Shown piece after piece: positions 41,477 through 50,455 of a stretch of DNA of 64,000 bases (position 1 is its first letter; each line of letters starts with the position of its first letter). The stretch is from Sphingobium scionense (GTDB taxonomy: Bacteria; Pseudomonadota; Alphaproteobacteria; Sphingomonadales; Sphingomonadaceae): NCBI RefSeq assembly GCF_014197035.1, contig NZ_JACIEU010000010.1, positions 155,471 to 219,470 of the forward strand. The letters run 5' to 3'. Under the pieces are notes generated by a model. The model did not search any database, was not told the origin of the DNA, and saw only the letters and a list, made by a program, of their open reading frames with translations. A program made the position numbers and the translations under genes.

Positions 41477-42337
41477 ATGCGCAGACGGCCGATTCCCATC
41501 CTGATTCTCTCCCTGCTCGCAGGCACACCGCTGGCCGCGCAGGCCCAGACAACCGCCGCCACCCCGCAGGCCATGACCTATGGCCATGATCCATTGCAGG
41601 CGATCGATTTCTGGCCGGGCAAGGGCACGAAGGCGCCGCTTGTCCTCTTCGTCCATGGCGGCGGTTGGAAGCGCGGCAGCAAGGATAATACCACCGGCGC
41701 GGCCAAGGCGCCCCATTATGGCGCCCTTGGCTATGCCTTCGCCTCGATCAATTACCGGCTGGTGCCCGATGCAACGGTCGAACAGCAGGCGCAGGATGTC
41801 GCCGATGCGGTCGCCCATCTGCGCAGCCAGGCGACGACGCTGGGTATCGATCCCGACCGCATCACGCTGATGGGCCACAGCGCCGGCGCGCATCTGGTCG
41901 CGCTGGTCGGCACCGACATGCGCTATTTCGCCAGGGCCGGGCTGAAGCCCGATGCCGTGCGCGGCATCGTCGCGCTGGATGGTGCAGCCTATGACGTGCC
42001 GACCCAGATGGCGCAGGGCGGCCGCTTCATGGCGAAGACCTATGAACAGGCGTTCGGCACCGATCCGGCGCGGCAGAAGGCGCTATCACCGTCCTTGCAG
42101 GCGGCAAAGCCCAATGCCCCCGATTTCCTGTTGCTGCATGTCGATCGGGTCGACGGCACCGCCCAGTCCAATGCGCTCGCCGCAGCGCTGCGCAAGGCGG
42201 GCACGCCAGTGGAAATCCATGCGCTCCCTGGACGCGGCCTGCGCGGCCATATGCAGATCAATCGCGAGATGGGCGATGCCGACTATGCCGGCACCGGCAT
42301 TGTGGACGCCTGGCTGCGCCGCCTGTTCGGTCAGTAA
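41477..42337 (+). CDS. Secreted alpha/beta hydrolase (BD-FAE/kynurenine-formamidase-like)
   Basis: 286 residues, starting with a signal peptide (MRRRPIPILILSLLAGTPLAAQA). The oxyanion motif LFVHGGGWKRGSKD, SINYRLVPDA, and the nucleophile motif LMGHSAGAHLVAL resemble feruloyl/kynurenine-formamidase-like carboxylesterases; the His near the end is in LRGHMQINREMG. Its 3' end overlaps hisZ by 7 bp, convergently. It interrupts what would otherwise be a hisZ-purA pair. The substrate is unknown. Confidence 0.88.
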   Translation: MRRRPIPILILSLLAGTPLAAQAQTTAATPQAMTYGHDPLQAIDFWPGKGTKAPLVLFVHGGGWKRGSKDNTTGAAKAPHYGALGYAFASINYRLVPDATVEQQAQDVADAVAHLRSQATTLGIDPDRITLMGHSAGAHLVALVGTDMRYFARAGLKPDAVRGIVALDGAAYDVPTQMAQGGRFMAKTYEQAFGTDPARQKALSPSLQAAKPNAPDFLLLHVDRVDGTAQSNALAAALRKAGTPVEIHALPGRGLRGHMQINREMGDADYAGTGIVDAWLRRLFGQ

Positions 42338-43461
42338 GCGCGGGGCTCGCTGCCATCCAGCCAGTGCGAGCAGCGCTGAGCAGCGCCATCTTCACCGTCA
42401 GCCAGGGCCGCAACCGTGTGCCAGCCTTCGGCCCGCAGCGCGGCCGCGCGCACCGCATCATGACCCACCGGCAGAAACAGGCGCCGGGGCCGTTCGTCGC
42501 CAAAGCCCGCATCAATCAGCGGATCGGGATAAAGGGAAAAGCCCATGGCGGGCTCGTCCGTCTCGCCAGCGCGGGCGATGGCATAGCTGCCACCCCGGCC
42601 GATCTCGCCGATGAAGCCCTCGGCAAAGATGGAGAAGCCAAACCAGTTCTGGAACTCGAAACCGTGCCGTTCGGTCGGATCGAGGGTCAGGGTGATGTCC
42701 CAGCCGATCGGCTTGGCAATTGCGCGCAGGCCCGCGATCCGGCTGTCGATGGCGCCGTCCAGACTGGCGCTGAACGCCTCCAGCCGTTCCATCGCGGCAT
42801 GGAAGGGACCGGTCGCCTCGATCAGCGGCAGATAGGCGGCGGCGGCCGGGCTGATCGCCACCAGCGCACCGGCATCCTTGGCGTCCAGTTCGGCGCGCAC
42901 GGCTTCCAGTTCTTCGGCGCCCAGCGGCAACGGACCGGCGGCCAGCGCGTCGATCAGGTCGGGCAAGGTGAAATCGATGGTGATGCCGGTCACGCCGGCG
43001 GCGGTCAGTGCCTCGATCGCGATGTTGACGATCTCGACGGCGGCGGCATTGCTGTCGCTGCCGATCAGTTCGGCGCCCAGCTGCATCTTCTCGCGCTCGG
43101 GGCGCAGCTGGCTCGCCTTCTGGCGGATCACCGGGCCGGCATAGGACAGGCGCAGCGGACGCGGCGCGCTGCGCAGGCGGGTGGCAGCGATGCGGCCGAC
43201 CTGCGCGGTCATGTCGGGGCGGAAGGCCAAGGTGCGCTGCGACACCGGGTCGACGGCGCGGACCAGATCCTGCGCGCGCATCGACTTGAGGCGCTGGGTC
43301 AGCGTATCCTCGAACTCCGCCAGCGGCGGCATGACCCGTTCATAGCCATGGGTCGCGACCGTATCGAGCACGCGGCGCGCCAGGCGCGCGGAGGCTTCGG
43401 CCTGCGGCGGCAGGCGATCGGAGAGCCCCTCCGGGAGCAGGCTTGGCGGGATCATGGTCAT
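42331..43461 (-). CDS. hisZ: ATP phosphoribosyltransferase regulatory subunit HisZ
   Basis: A 376-residue class II aminoacyl-tRNA-synthetase-like protein without tRNA charging. It begins LLPEGLSDRLPPQAEASARL and has ERVMPPLAEFEDTL, FRPDMTAQVGRIAATRLR (the HisRS-like motif 2 region) and YAGPVIRQKASQLRPEREK. It forms a complex with short HisG and confers histidine feedback and activity. No hisG is in the window. Start MTMIPPSLLPEGL (ATG 43461; an ATG at 43455 is an alternative). Confidence 0.93.
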   Translation of the reverse strand: MTMIPPSLLPEGLSDRLPPQAEASARLARRVLDTVATHGYERVMPPLAEFEDTLTQRLKSMRAQDLVRAVDPVSQRTLAFRPDMTAQVGRIAATRLRSAPRPLRLSYAGPVIRQKASQLRPEREKMQLGAELIGSDSNAAAVEIVNIAIEALTAAGVTGITIDFTLPDLIDALAAGPLPLGAEELEAVRAELDAKDAGALVAISPAAAAYLPLIEATGPFHAAMERLEAFSASLDGAIDSRIAGLRAIAKPIGWDITLTLDPTERHGFEFQNWFGFSIFAEGFIGEIGRGGSYAIARAGETDEPAMGFSLYPDPLIDAGFGDERPRRLFLPVGHDAVRAAALRAEGWHTVAALADGEDGAAQRCSHWLDGSEPRAY

Positions 43462-43500
43462 GGGACAGGCCCTTTAGCGCAAAACGCGGCCAATTCTACT

Positions 43501-43601
43501 CCGTTCGTCCTGAGTAGCCATTGAGCGAAGTCGAAATGGCGTATCGAAGGATGCTTCGATACGGGACTTCGACAGGCTCAGCCCCTACTCAGCACGAACG
43601 G
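43501..43601. repeat. REP-like palindromic repeat
   Basis: The ends are inverted copies (CCGTTCGTCCTGAGTAG and CTACTCAGCACGAACGG), and the centre holds CGTATCGAAG-GATG-CTTCGATACG, a perfect 10-bp hairpin. The AGCGAAGTCGAA motif is shared with the repeat at 27374. It lies between the hisZ start and the serA stop. Confidence 0.8.
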
Positions 43602-43610
43602 AATTGAGAA

Positions 43611-45191
43611 TCAGGCGAAGCGCAGCAGCTTCACCTGCTTCACGCCGGCGAGGTTGCAGATCGCCCAGCGCAGCGGTTCGGTGACGGTGCCGTCGACCGA
43701 CAGCAGCAGCACGGCTTCGCCGCCCTGGTTGCGACGACCCAGGTGGAAGGTGCCGATATTGACGTCCGATTCGCCCAGCTTCGAGCCCAGACGGCCGATG
43801 AAGCCGGGCGCGTCCTGGTTGACGATGTAGAGCATGTGGCCGTCGAGATCGGCCTCCACCTTGATGCCGAACAGCTCGACCAGGCGCGGCTGGGCGTGGC
43901 CGAACAGCGTGCCGGCGACCGACTTGTCGCCCGCTTCGGTCGAAACGGTGACGCGCACCAGCGTTTGATAGTCGCCCTCGCGGTCATGGCGCACTTCACG
44001 CACGTCCAGACCGCGTTCCTTCGCCAGGAAGGGCGCGTTGACCATGTTCACCGTGTCGGAATAGACGCGCATCAGGCCAGCCAGCACTGCGGCGGTGATC
44101 GGCTTCTGGTTGAGTTCAGCGGCATGGCCCTCGACCTCGACTGACACGCCGGTGATCTGGTCACCTTCCAGCTGTCCGATCAGGCTGCCCAGCTTTTCCG
44201 CGAGCGCCATATAGGGCTTCAGCTTCGGCGCTTCCTCGGCCGACAGGCTGGGGACGTTCAGCGCATTGGTGATGCCGCCGTCGAGCAGATAGTCGCTGAG
44301 CTGTTCGGCCACCTGCAGCGCGACATTGACCTGCGCTTCGTCGGTCGATGCGCCCAGATGCGGGGTGCAGATGAAGTTCGGCGTGTCGAACAGCGGCGAT
44401 TCCTTGGCCGGCTCGGTCTGGAACACGTCGAGCGCAGCACCCGCGACATGCCCCGAATCCAGCGCGTCCTTCAGCGCCGCTTCGTCGATCAGGCCACCAC
44501 GGGCACAGTTGACGATACGCACGCCCTTCTTGGTCTTGGCCAGGTTTTCCTTCGACAGGATGTTACGGGTCTGGTCGGTCAGCGGCGTGTGCAGCGTGAT
44601 GAAGTCGGCCTTGGCCAGCAGCGTGTCGAGATCGGCCTTTTCCACACCCATTTCCACGGCACGCTCGGGCGTCAGGAACGGATCGAAGGCGACGACCTTC
44701 ATCTTGAGGCCGAGCGCGCGGCTGGCGACGATCGAGCCGATATTGCCGGCGCCGATCAGGCCGAGCGTCTTGCCGGTGACTTCCACACCCATGAAGCCAT
44801 TCTTGGGCCACAGGCCCTGCTGCGTCTGGGCATTGGCTTCGGGGATCTGGCGGGCCAGCGCGAACATCAGCGCGATGGCATGTTCAGCGGTGGTGATCGA
44901 GTTGCCGAACGGCGTGTTCATCACGATAACGCCCTGGGCCGAGGCGGCCGGGATGTCGACATTGTCGACGCCGATGCCGGCGCGGCCGATGACCTTGAGG
45001 TTGGTCGCGGCGTCGAGGATCGCCTTGGTGACCTTGGTCGAGCTGCGGATGGCGAGGCCATCATAGGCGCCGATCATCGCGGCCAGTTCTTCGGGCGTCT
45101 GGCCGGTGATGACGTCGACCTCGACACCACGCTCGCGGAAGATCGCGGCTGCGCGGGGGTCCATCTTGTCGGAAATAAGAACCTTGGGCAT
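43611..45191 (-). CDS. serA: D-3-phosphoglycerate dehydrogenase SerA
   Basis: The 526-residue, long-form enzyme oxidises 3-phosphoglycerate for serine synthesis. The NAD-binding domain (GKTLGLIGAGNIGSIVASRAL, about residues 140-160), catalytic ARGGLIDEAAL and PHLGASTDEAQVNVA are followed by an intervening (ASB) domain and a C-terminal ACT domain (YIVNQDAPGFIGRLGSKLGE). The ACT domain implies serine feedback as in other long SerA proteins. It lies just downstream of serC on the same strand, with a hairpin repeat between them. Confidence 0.97.
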   Translation of the reverse strand: MPKVLISDKMDPRAAAIFRERGVEVDVITGQTPEELAAMIGAYDGLAIRSSTKVTKAILDAATNLKVIGRAGIGVDNVDIPAASAQGVIVMNTPFGNSITTAEHAIALMFALARQIPEANAQTQQGLWPKNGFMGVEVTGKTLGLIGAGNIGSIVASRALGLKMKVVAFDPFLTPERAVEMGVEKADLDTLLAKADFITLHTPLTDQTRNILSKENLAKTKKGVRIVNCARGGLIDEAALKDALDSGHVAGAALDVFQTEPAKESPLFDTPNFICTPHLGASTDEAQVNVALQVAEQLSDYLLDGGITNALNVPSLSAEEAPKLKPYMALAEKLGSLIGQLEGDQITGVSVEVEGHAAELNQKPITAAVLAGLMRVYSDTVNMVNAPFLAKERGLDVREVRHDREGDYQTLVRVTVSTEAGDKSVAGTLFGHAQPRLVELFGIKVEADLDGHMLYIVNQDAPGFIGRLGSKLGESDVNIGTFHLGRRNQGGEAVLLLSVDGTVTEPLRWAICNLAGVKQVKLLRFA

Positions 45192-45216
45192 GGATTTGAT
45201 CCTTGAATTTACGAGC

Positions 45217-45290
45217 CGTCATCCCAGCGAAGGCTGGGATCTCTCTTGTTCTTGAAAGGAAGTGAGACCCCAGCTTTCGCTGGGGTGACG
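45217..45290. repeat. Inverted repeat between serC and serA
   Basis: Arms 45217-45243 and 45264-45290 (27 bp each, three transitions apart) pair across a 20-nt spacer; each arm contains its own hairpin (CCCAGCGAAGGCTGGG on the left, CCCCAGCTTTCGCTGGGG on the right). The ends are CGTCATCCC and GGGGTGACG. It occupies most of the 106-bp gap within the serC-serA unit and could reduce read-through or protect the serC mRNA. Confidence 0.8.
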
Positions 45291-45297
45291 CTTGATT

Positions 45298-46458
45298 TTA
45301 AGCAGCCTTGGTCTGGGCATAGGCCCAGTCGAGCCAGGGACCGAGCGCCTCGATATCGGCGGTCTCGACCGTGGCGCCGCACCAGATGCGCAGGCCCGCC
45401 GGGGCGTCGCGATAGCCCGCCACGTCATAGGCGGCGCCTTCCTTCTCCAGCAGGCCGGCGAAGGCCTTGATGAAGGCTTCGTCGGCGCCCGCGACGGTCA
45501 GGCAGACGCTGGTGGTCGAGCGCGAGGCTTCATCGACGGCGAGATGGCCGAGCCAGTCGCGGTCGGCGACGATCTTGCCCAGCGCCGCCGCATTGGCGTT
45601 GCTGCGCGCGATCAAGCCATTGAGGCCGCCCAGCGACTTGCCCCATTCCAGCGCGAAGATCGCGTCCTCGACGGCCAGCATCGACGGCGTGTTGATGGTT
45701 TCGCCCTTGAACACGCCTTCGGCCAGCTTGCCCTTGGCCATCAGGCGGAACACCTTGGGCAGCGGCCATGCGGGGGTGTGGGTTTCCAGACGCTCGACGG
45801 CACGGGGGCCGAGGATCAGCACGCCATGGCCGCCCTCGCCGCCCAGCACCTTCTGCCAGGAGAAGGTAGCGACGTCGATCTTGGTCCAGTCGATCTCATA
45901 GGCGAAGACCGCGCTGGTGGCGTCGGCGAAGGTCAGGCCCTCGCGGTCGGCCGGAATCCAGTCGGCATTGGGCACCCGCACGCCCGAGGTCGTGCCGTTC
46001 CAGGTGAACAGCACGTCGTTCGAGAAGTCGACGGTGGAAAGGTCGGGCAGCTGGCCATAGTCGGCGCGGATCACGGTCGGATCGAGCTTGAGCTGCTTGG
46101 CGGCATCCGTCACCCAGCCTTCGCCGAAGCTTTCCCAGGCCAGCGTCGTCACCGGGCGGGCGCCCAGCATCGTCCACATCGCCATTTCGAAGGCGCCGGT
46201 GTCGCTACCCGGCACGATGCCGATGCGGTGGGTGTCGGGCAGGTTCAGCAGCTCGCGCATCAGGTCGATGCTGTAGGCAAGGCGAGTCTTGCCGATCTTG
46301 GCGCGGTGCGAACGGCCCAGCGACTGCGTGGCCAGCTTGGCGGCATCCCAGCCCGGAGGCTTGGCGCAGGGACCGGAAGAGAAAAAGGGGCGAGCCGGAC
46401 GGGTTGCAGGCTTTGCGGCAGGCGCAAGGGTGGCGTCAACGGCAGTCAGATCAGTCAT
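45298..46458 (-). CDS. serC: Phosphoserine aminotransferase SerC
   Basis: A 386-residue PLP enzyme, of the alphaproteobacterial/archaeal-like long type. Motifs: [28 protein letters not shown], the PLP-lysine region [20 protein letters not shown] and [20 protein letters not shown]. It converts 3-phosphohydroxypyruvate to phosphoserine with glutamate. ATG 46458 is supported by the AAGGAG nine bases upstream, which is folded into a short hairpin (46462-46484). serA lies 106 bp downstream. Confidence 0.95.
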   Translation of the reverse strand: MTDLTAVDATLAPAAKPATRPARPFFSSGPCAKPPGWDAAKLATQSLGRSHRAKIGKTRLAYSIDLMRELLNLPDTHRIGIVPGSDTGAFEMAMWTMLGARPVTTLAWESFGEGWVTDAAKQLKLDPTVIRADYGQLPDLSTVDFSNDVLFTWNGTTSGVRVPNADWIPADREGLTFADATSAVFAYEIDWTKIDVATFSWQKVLGGEGGHGVLILGPRAVERLETHTPAWPLPKVFRLMAKGKLAEGVFKGETINTPSMLAVEDAIFALEWGKSLGGLNGLIARSNANAAALGKIVADRDWLGHLAVDEASRSTTSVCLTVAGADEAFIKAFAGLLEKEGAAYDVAGYRDAPAGLRIWCGATVETADIEALGPWLDWAYAQTKAA

Positions 46459-46461
46459 GTA

Positions 46462-46484
46462 ATGCGTCTCCTTACAGAGAGCAC
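46462..46484 (-). promoter_or_regulatory. Hairpin sequestering the serC ribosome-binding site
   Basis: On the minus strand GTGCTCTC pairs with GAGA-C-GCAT around TGTAAG: eight pairs including one G-U, with one bulged C. The AAGGAG Shine-Dalgarno sequence lies half in the loop and half in the stem, nine bases before the ATG. It sits at the end of a GC-rich leader (about 46485-46530) that can form a further weak hairpin (GGGCC/GGTCC). A serC-leader RNA motif is known in alphaproteobacteria; that this is an example is a guess. Confidence 0.45.
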
Positions 46485-46618
46485 GCGCGGCGTTGGGACC
46501 GCGTGGCCCGTCGGCCGCCCTAAAGATTTCCGAAAAAGAGTCAAGCTGCAGCAAAATGCGACGAAACGACCGCGCCGTTAACCCATCGGCCTGGAAAGCC
46601 GTGGTAAATGCAGGATTG

Positions 46619-47317
46619 ATGGTGGAGCTGGCGACGAGATATTCGGTGTGGCGCAGCGCGGCCCTGGCCGCGACGATGGCGGCCATGCTGGCGGCGTGCA
46701 GCGGTGATCTGGTCCCCAAGGGCCGAGTCGCACGCGCATCCAAGCCGGTGAAGAGCGCGCGCCCGGCGACACCGCCCGCGCCGCCCCCGCTCGAAACCCG
46801 GCAATGCTTCGCCAAGCTGCAATCCCAGTCGGTCGCCTTCACCCCCCTGCCCGACCAGAATTTCGGCGGCGGATGCAGCGCAATCGGCAGCGTCAAGCTG
46901 CTCGACATCGGTGTGCCGACTTCGGGCCTGGGCGCCATGACCTGCAACCTTGCCGCCAATTTCGCGGCCTGGTCGCGCCATGCCGTGCAGCCCGCCGCCC
47001 GGCTGATCCTGGGCGCGGAGATCGAGAAGATCGAGACGTTCGGCACCTATAATTGTCGGCCGATCGCAGGCAGCGGCAAGCTCAGCGAACATGCGCATAG
47101 CAATGCGATCGATGTGTCCGCCTTCGTCCTGAGCGATGGGCGCCGGATCAGCGTCGAGAAGGACTGGAATGGTGACAAGCGCACCCGCCAGTTTCTGGAA
47201 GTGGTTCATGCGAGCGCCTGCAAGCGGTTCAACACGGTGCTGTCGCCCAACTATAATGCCGCCCATCGCGACCATTTCCATTTCGACATGGGCGGCCGCG
47301 GCGGCTTTTGCCGCTAA
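46619..47317 (+). CDS. Extensin-like C-terminal domain lipoprotein
   Basis: 232 residues from the ATG at 46619. A lipobox is visible at LAACSGD (about residues 24-27), so the protein is a predicted lipoprotein, followed by a Pro-rich spacer ([11 protein letters not shown]). The mature part is the extensin_C domain: [17 protein letters not shown], then [14 protein letters not shown] with the metal-binding His/Asp set, and [16 protein letters not shown] at the end. This fold is related to LAS-type peptidoglycan carboxypeptidases (VanY-like), so a cell-wall role is plausible. The final codons lie in the first copy of a tandem repeat. Confidence 0.88.
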   Translation: MVELATRYSVWRSAALAATMAAMLAACSGDLVPKGRVARASKPVKSARPATPPAPPPLETRQCFAKLQSQSVAFTPLPDQNFGGGCSAIGSVKLLDIGVPTSGLGAMTCNLAANFAAWSRHAVQPAARLILGAEIEKIETFGTYNCRPIAGSGKLSEHAHSNAIDVSAFVLSDGRRISVEKDWNGDKRTRQFLEVVHASACKRFNTVLSPNYNAAHRDHFHFDMGGRGGFCR

Positions 47318-47391
47318 GCGGAAATCAGAGATGCGGCGGCTTTTGCCGCTGAGCGAAAATCGAAAACTTGGCGGATTTTGCCGCTGAACGG
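47301..47391 (+). repeat. Three 35-bp tandem repeats over the extensin stop codon
   Basis: GCGGCTTTTGCCGCTAAGCG begins at 47301; near-copies begin at exactly 35-bp steps, 47336 (GCGGCTTTTGCCGCTGAGCG) and 47371 (GCGGATTTTGCCGCTGAACG). Each contains a hairpin GCGGC-TTTT-GCCGC. The first copy includes the last codons and stop of the extensin-like gene. Confidence 0.85.
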
Positions 47392-47429
47392 TCTTGGCAT
47401 TGTCACCTGCCGCGCCTAGCTTGTTGGGA

Positions 47430-48305
47430 ATGACCAAGAAAGAAATTGAAGAACGCAAATTCCGCCCCGCACGCCAGGAAGCGGACGACGCCAAGAAGGC
47501 GATCGAAACCCCCCAGACCAGCAGCGCCGCCTACAAGCTCGCCTTCCAGGACAATGAGTTCCTGCTGCGCGAGGATCTGCGGCCGGTGCGCTTCCAGCTC
47601 GAATTGCTCAAACCCCAGTTGCTGATGGACGAGGCGCGGATCGAATCCACCTTCGTCTTTTACGGCTCCGCCCGCATTCCCGAACCCGACCAGGTCCAGG
47701 CGCGGATCGACGCAGCCAATACGCCCGAACAGAAGAAGATCGCGGAGAATCTGGGCAAGAAGGCCCGCTATTATGAGGAAGCGCGCAAGCTGGCGCGGAT
47801 CGCGGCGCAATATCCGGTCAATGCCGCCGGCTGCCGTCACTTCGTCGTCTGCTCGGGCGGCGGTCCCTCGATCATGGAAGCGGCCAATCGCGGCGCGGTC
47901 GATGTCGGCCAGACCACGATCGGCATGAACATCGTCCTGCCGCACGAGCAGGCGCCCAACCTGTTCGTCACGCCGGAACTGAGCTTCCAGTTCCACTATT
48001 TCGCGCTGCGCAAGATGCATTTCCTGCTCCGCGCCCGCGCGCTCGCCGTTTTCCCAGGCGGGTTCGGCACGTTCGACGAGATGTTCGAACTGCTGACCCT
48101 GATCCAGACCGGCAAGATGAAGCCGATCCCGATCCTGCTGTTCGGCAAGGATTTCTGGAATCGGGTCGTGGATTTCGAGGCGCTGGCGGATGAGGGCGTG
48201 ATTTCGCACGCGGACCTCAACCTGCTGACCTGGGTCGAGACCGCCGAGGACGCCTGGACGGCCGTGCAGGACTTCTACCACGACAGCGAGACGCCCGGCT
48301 GCTGA
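47430..48305 (+). CDS. LOG-family protein, long form
   Basis: 291 residues from ATG 47430. An N-terminal extension of about 70 residues (charged, helical: ARQEADDAKKAIETPQ) precedes a LOG core with TFVFYGSARIPEP, HFVVCSGGGPSIMEAANRGA and the catalytic AVFPGGFGTFDEMFELLTLIQTG. This long branch is distinct from the short LOG protein at 3918-4502. It probably cleaves nucleoside monophosphates, with the substrate unproven. Confidence 0.92.
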   Translation: MTKKEIEERKFRPARQEADDAKKAIETPQTSSAAYKLAFQDNEFLLREDLRPVRFQLELLKPQLLMDEARIESTFVFYGSARIPEPDQVQARIDAANTPEQKKIAENLGKKARYYEEARKLARIAAQYPVNAAGCRHFVVCSGGGPSIMEAANRGAVDVGQTTIGMNIVLPHEQAPNLFVTPELSFQFHYFALRKMHFLLRARALAVFPGGFGTFDEMFELLTLIQTGKMKPIPILLFGKDFWNRVVDFEALADEGVISHADLNLLTWVETAEDAWTAVQDFYHDSETPGC

Positions 48306-48316
48306 TCCGGCAGCAC

Positions 48317-48354
48317 GCATCCGTTCGTTTCCCGATGGCGCGAAACGAACGGAT
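48317..48354. repeat. Perfect 14-bp hairpin after the LOG gene
   Basis: CATCCGTTCGTTTC (48317-48330) pairs perfectly with GAAACGAACGGATG (48341-48354) around a 10-nt loop. The CCGTTCG core is the end motif of the REP-like repeats at 27374 and 43501. It has no U tract. Confidence 0.7.
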
Positions 48355-48412
48355 GTTGCGCAAAAGCCCCTGCACGCTTGCCCTTCCATCCACAGGGGAT
48401 TAGGGCGCGGCC

Positions 48413-49084
48413 ATGCGCGCGGACCTGGCCCATGTCGACACCTGGATCTTCGATCTGGACAATACGCTCTATCCGGCGAAGGCGGACCTGTTCGCGCTGA
48501 TCGACGTGAAGATGGGCGAGTTCATCCAGGGCCTGCTGGGCTGCGACCCGGCCGAGGCGCGGACTGTCCAGAAACGCTATTTCATGGAGCATGGCACGAC
48601 CCTGTCCGGGCTGATGCACCATCATGGCATCGAGCCGCGCGCATTTCTCGACTATGTCCACGATATTTCGATGGAGCGGCTGGCGGTCGATCCCGATCTC
48701 AACGCCCATATCGCCGCCCTGCCCGGCCGCCGGCTGATCTTCACCAATGGCGACGCCACCTATGCCGGCCGCGTGCTCGACCGGCTGGGCCTCGCCGGCG
48801 CGTTCGAACTGATCCACGACATCCATGCCTGCCGCTATGTGCCCAAGCCCGATCCGTCGGGCTATGCCGAGTTGTGCAGCGTCCACGCCGTCGACCCGAC
48901 CCGCGCCGCCTTTTTCGAGGACATGGCGCGCAATCTGAAGCCTGCCAAGGCGATCGGCATGACCACCATCTGGGTCAATAACGGGTCGGAAGCGGGCAAT
49001 CACGATCATCATCCCGATTTCATCGATTATGAAACCGACCATCTGACGCCGTTCCTGGCGAATATTTTTGGGGAAAGACCATGA
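48413..49084 (+). CDS. HAD-family pyrimidine 5'-nucleotidase-like phosphatase
   Basis: A 223-residue HAD protein. Motif [18 protein letters not shown], motif II ([15 protein letters not shown]), the motif III Lys ([13 protein letters not shown]) and motif [21 protein letters not shown] are all present. The DLDNTLYP start is typical of the Sdt1/pyrimidine 5'-nucleotidase branch, which hydrolyses UMP/CMP. Its stop overlaps dapD by 4 nt (ATGA), so the two are translationally coupled although biochemically unrelated. Confidence 0.9.
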   Translation: MRADLAHVDTWIFDLDNTLYPAKADLFALIDVKMGEFIQGLLGCDPAEARTVQKRYFMEHGTTLSGLMHHHGIEPRAFLDYVHDISMERLAVDPDLNAHIAALPGRRLIFTNGDATYAGRVLDRLGLAGAFELIHDIHACRYVPKPDPSGYAELCSVHAVDPTRAAFFEDMARNLKPAKAIGMTTIWVNNGSEAGNHDHHPDFIDYETDHLTPFLANIFGERP

Positions 49085-49920
49085 GCCAAGACCTTATCGC
49101 GATCATCGACGCCGCCTGGGAGGACCGGGCCAACATCAACCTGTCGACCCAGGGCGAAGTCCGCCAGGCGGTCGACAAGGCGCTGGCCCTGCTCGACAAG
49201 GGCGAGTTGCGCGTCGCCGAGCCCACTGAGGCTGGCTGGCAGGTCAACCAGTGGGCGAAGAAGGCCGTGCTGCTCTCCTTCCGCCTCAACGACAATGTCA
49301 TGATCGACAATGGTCCGGGCGCCGGCCACTGGTGGGACAAGGTGCCGAGCAAGTTCGCCGGCTGGGACGAGGCTGCCTTCCGCGCCGCCGGTTTCCGCGC
49401 CGTGCCGGGCAGCTTCGCCCGCGCCGGATCGCACATCGCCAAGAATGTCATCCTGATGCCCAGCTTCGTCAACATCGGCGCCTTCGTCGATGAAGGCACG
49501 ATGGTCGACACCTGGGTGACGGTCGGCAGCTGCGCCCAGATCGGCAAGAATGTCCATCTGTCGGGGGGCGTCGGCATTGGCGGCGTGCTGGAACCGCTGC
49601 AGGCCGATCCGGTCATCATCGAGGATGACTGCTTCATCGGCGCCCGTTCGGAAGTGGTCGAAGGCGTGCGCATCGGCAAGGGGTCGGTGCTGTCGATGGG
49701 CGTGTTCATCGGCATGTCGACCAAGATCGTCGATCGCGCCACCGGCGAGGTCTTCATCGGCGAAGTGCCGCCCTACTCGGTCGTCGTCCCCGGCTCGCTG
49801 CCCGGCAAGCCGCTGCCCGACGGTACGCCCGGCCCCAGCCTCTATTGCGCCGTGATCGTCAAGCGCGTCGACGCCCAGACCCGGTCGAAAACCGGCATCA
49901 ACGAACTGCTGCGCGACTAA
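49081..49920 (+). CDS. dapD: Tetrahydrodipicolinate N-succinyltransferase DapD
   Basis: The 279-residue acyltransferase acts in lysine/diaminopimelate synthesis, using succinyl-CoA. An N-terminal helical domain (to about residue 100) precedes a left-handed beta-helix with hexapeptide repeats ([20 protein letters not shown], and [16 protein letters not shown]), and the ending [17 protein letters not shown] is diagnostic. It is coupled to the HAD gene. A strong terminator follows. Confidence 0.97.
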   Translation: MSQDLIAIIDAAWEDRANINLSTQGEVRQAVDKALALLDKGELRVAEPTEAGWQVNQWAKKAVLLSFRLNDNVMIDNGPGAGHWWDKVPSKFAGWDEAAFRAAGFRAVPGSFARAGSHIAKNVILMPSFVNIGAFVDEGTMVDTWVTVGSCAQIGKNVHLSGGVGIGGVLEPLQADPVIIEDDCFIGARSEVVEGVRIGKGSVLSMGVFIGMSTKIVDRATGEVFIGEVPPYSVVVPGSLPGKPLPDGTPGPSLYCAVIVKRVDAQTRSKTGINELLRD

Positions 49921-49926
49921 TATCCG

Positions 49927-49950
49927 GAAGGGGCGGTCCGCCGCCCCTTC
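49927..49950. terminator. Bidirectional hairpin between dapD and cobU
   Basis: GAAGGGGCGG (49927-49936) pairs perfectly with CCGCCCCTTC (49941-49950) around TCCG, followed by ACCCTTTC. It begins six bases after the dapD stop, and its right arm reaches the cobU stop codon, so it can serve both convergent transcripts. Confidence 0.8.
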
Positions 49951-50455
49951 ACCCTTTCAGGGCAAGCGGCAAACCAGCCGCGACGAACACGACCCGATCG
50001 GCCACCGCCGCGACCCGCTGGTTCAACGTCCCGGCCAGGTCGCGAAAACGCCGTGCCAGCGCATTGTCCGGCACGATGCCCAGCCCCACTTCATTGGCGA
50101 CCAGAATGATCGCCCCGTCATGGGCCTGGATCGCGGCGCAGAGCGCATCGGCCGCAGCCTCCCCATCCCGTTCCGCCAGCAGCAGGTTGCTCGCCCACAA
50201 TGTCAGGCAATCGACCAGCACGGTCTTGCCCCGCGCCGCCGCGAGCGCGCCCGGCAGGTCGATCGGCGCCTCCACCGTTTCCCATTCCGGCCCTCGATCG
50301 GCCCGGTGCCGTGCAATCCGGTCGGCCATTTCCGCATCCCAAATCTCGGCCGTGGCGATGAAGAGGCGCGCGCCGGGCAGCGCTTCGGCCGCCGCCTGGG
50401 CATGGCGGCTCTTGCCCGATCGCGCACCGCCCAGCACCAGCAGGCTGCTTGTCAT
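49949..50455 (-). CDS. cobU: Adenosylcobinamide kinase / GMP transferase CobU
   Basis: 168 residues. Walker A LVLGGARSGKSRHAQAAAE, the DCLTLWASNLLL motif, and VANEVGLGIVPDNALARRFRD are those of CobU/CobP. It phosphorylates adenosylcobinamide and attaches GMP to give AdoCbi-GDP. It is the last gene of the leftward B12 operon, and its start overlaps the cbiB stop by 4 nt. Confidence 0.95.
   Translation of the reverse strand: MTSSLLVLGGARSGKSRHAQAAAEALPGARLFIATAEIWDAEMADRIARHRADRGPEWETVEAPIDLPGALAAARGKTVLVDCLTLWASNLLLAERDGEAAADALCAAIQAHDGAIILVANEVGLGIVPDNALARRFRDLAGTLNQRVAAVADRVVFVAAGLPLALKG

Noticed and set aside
46493..46618. A longer N-terminus for the extensin-like gene beginning near 46493
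   Set aside because: The added residues carry no signal and overlap the serC leader; the ATG at 46619 puts the lipobox at a normal distance.
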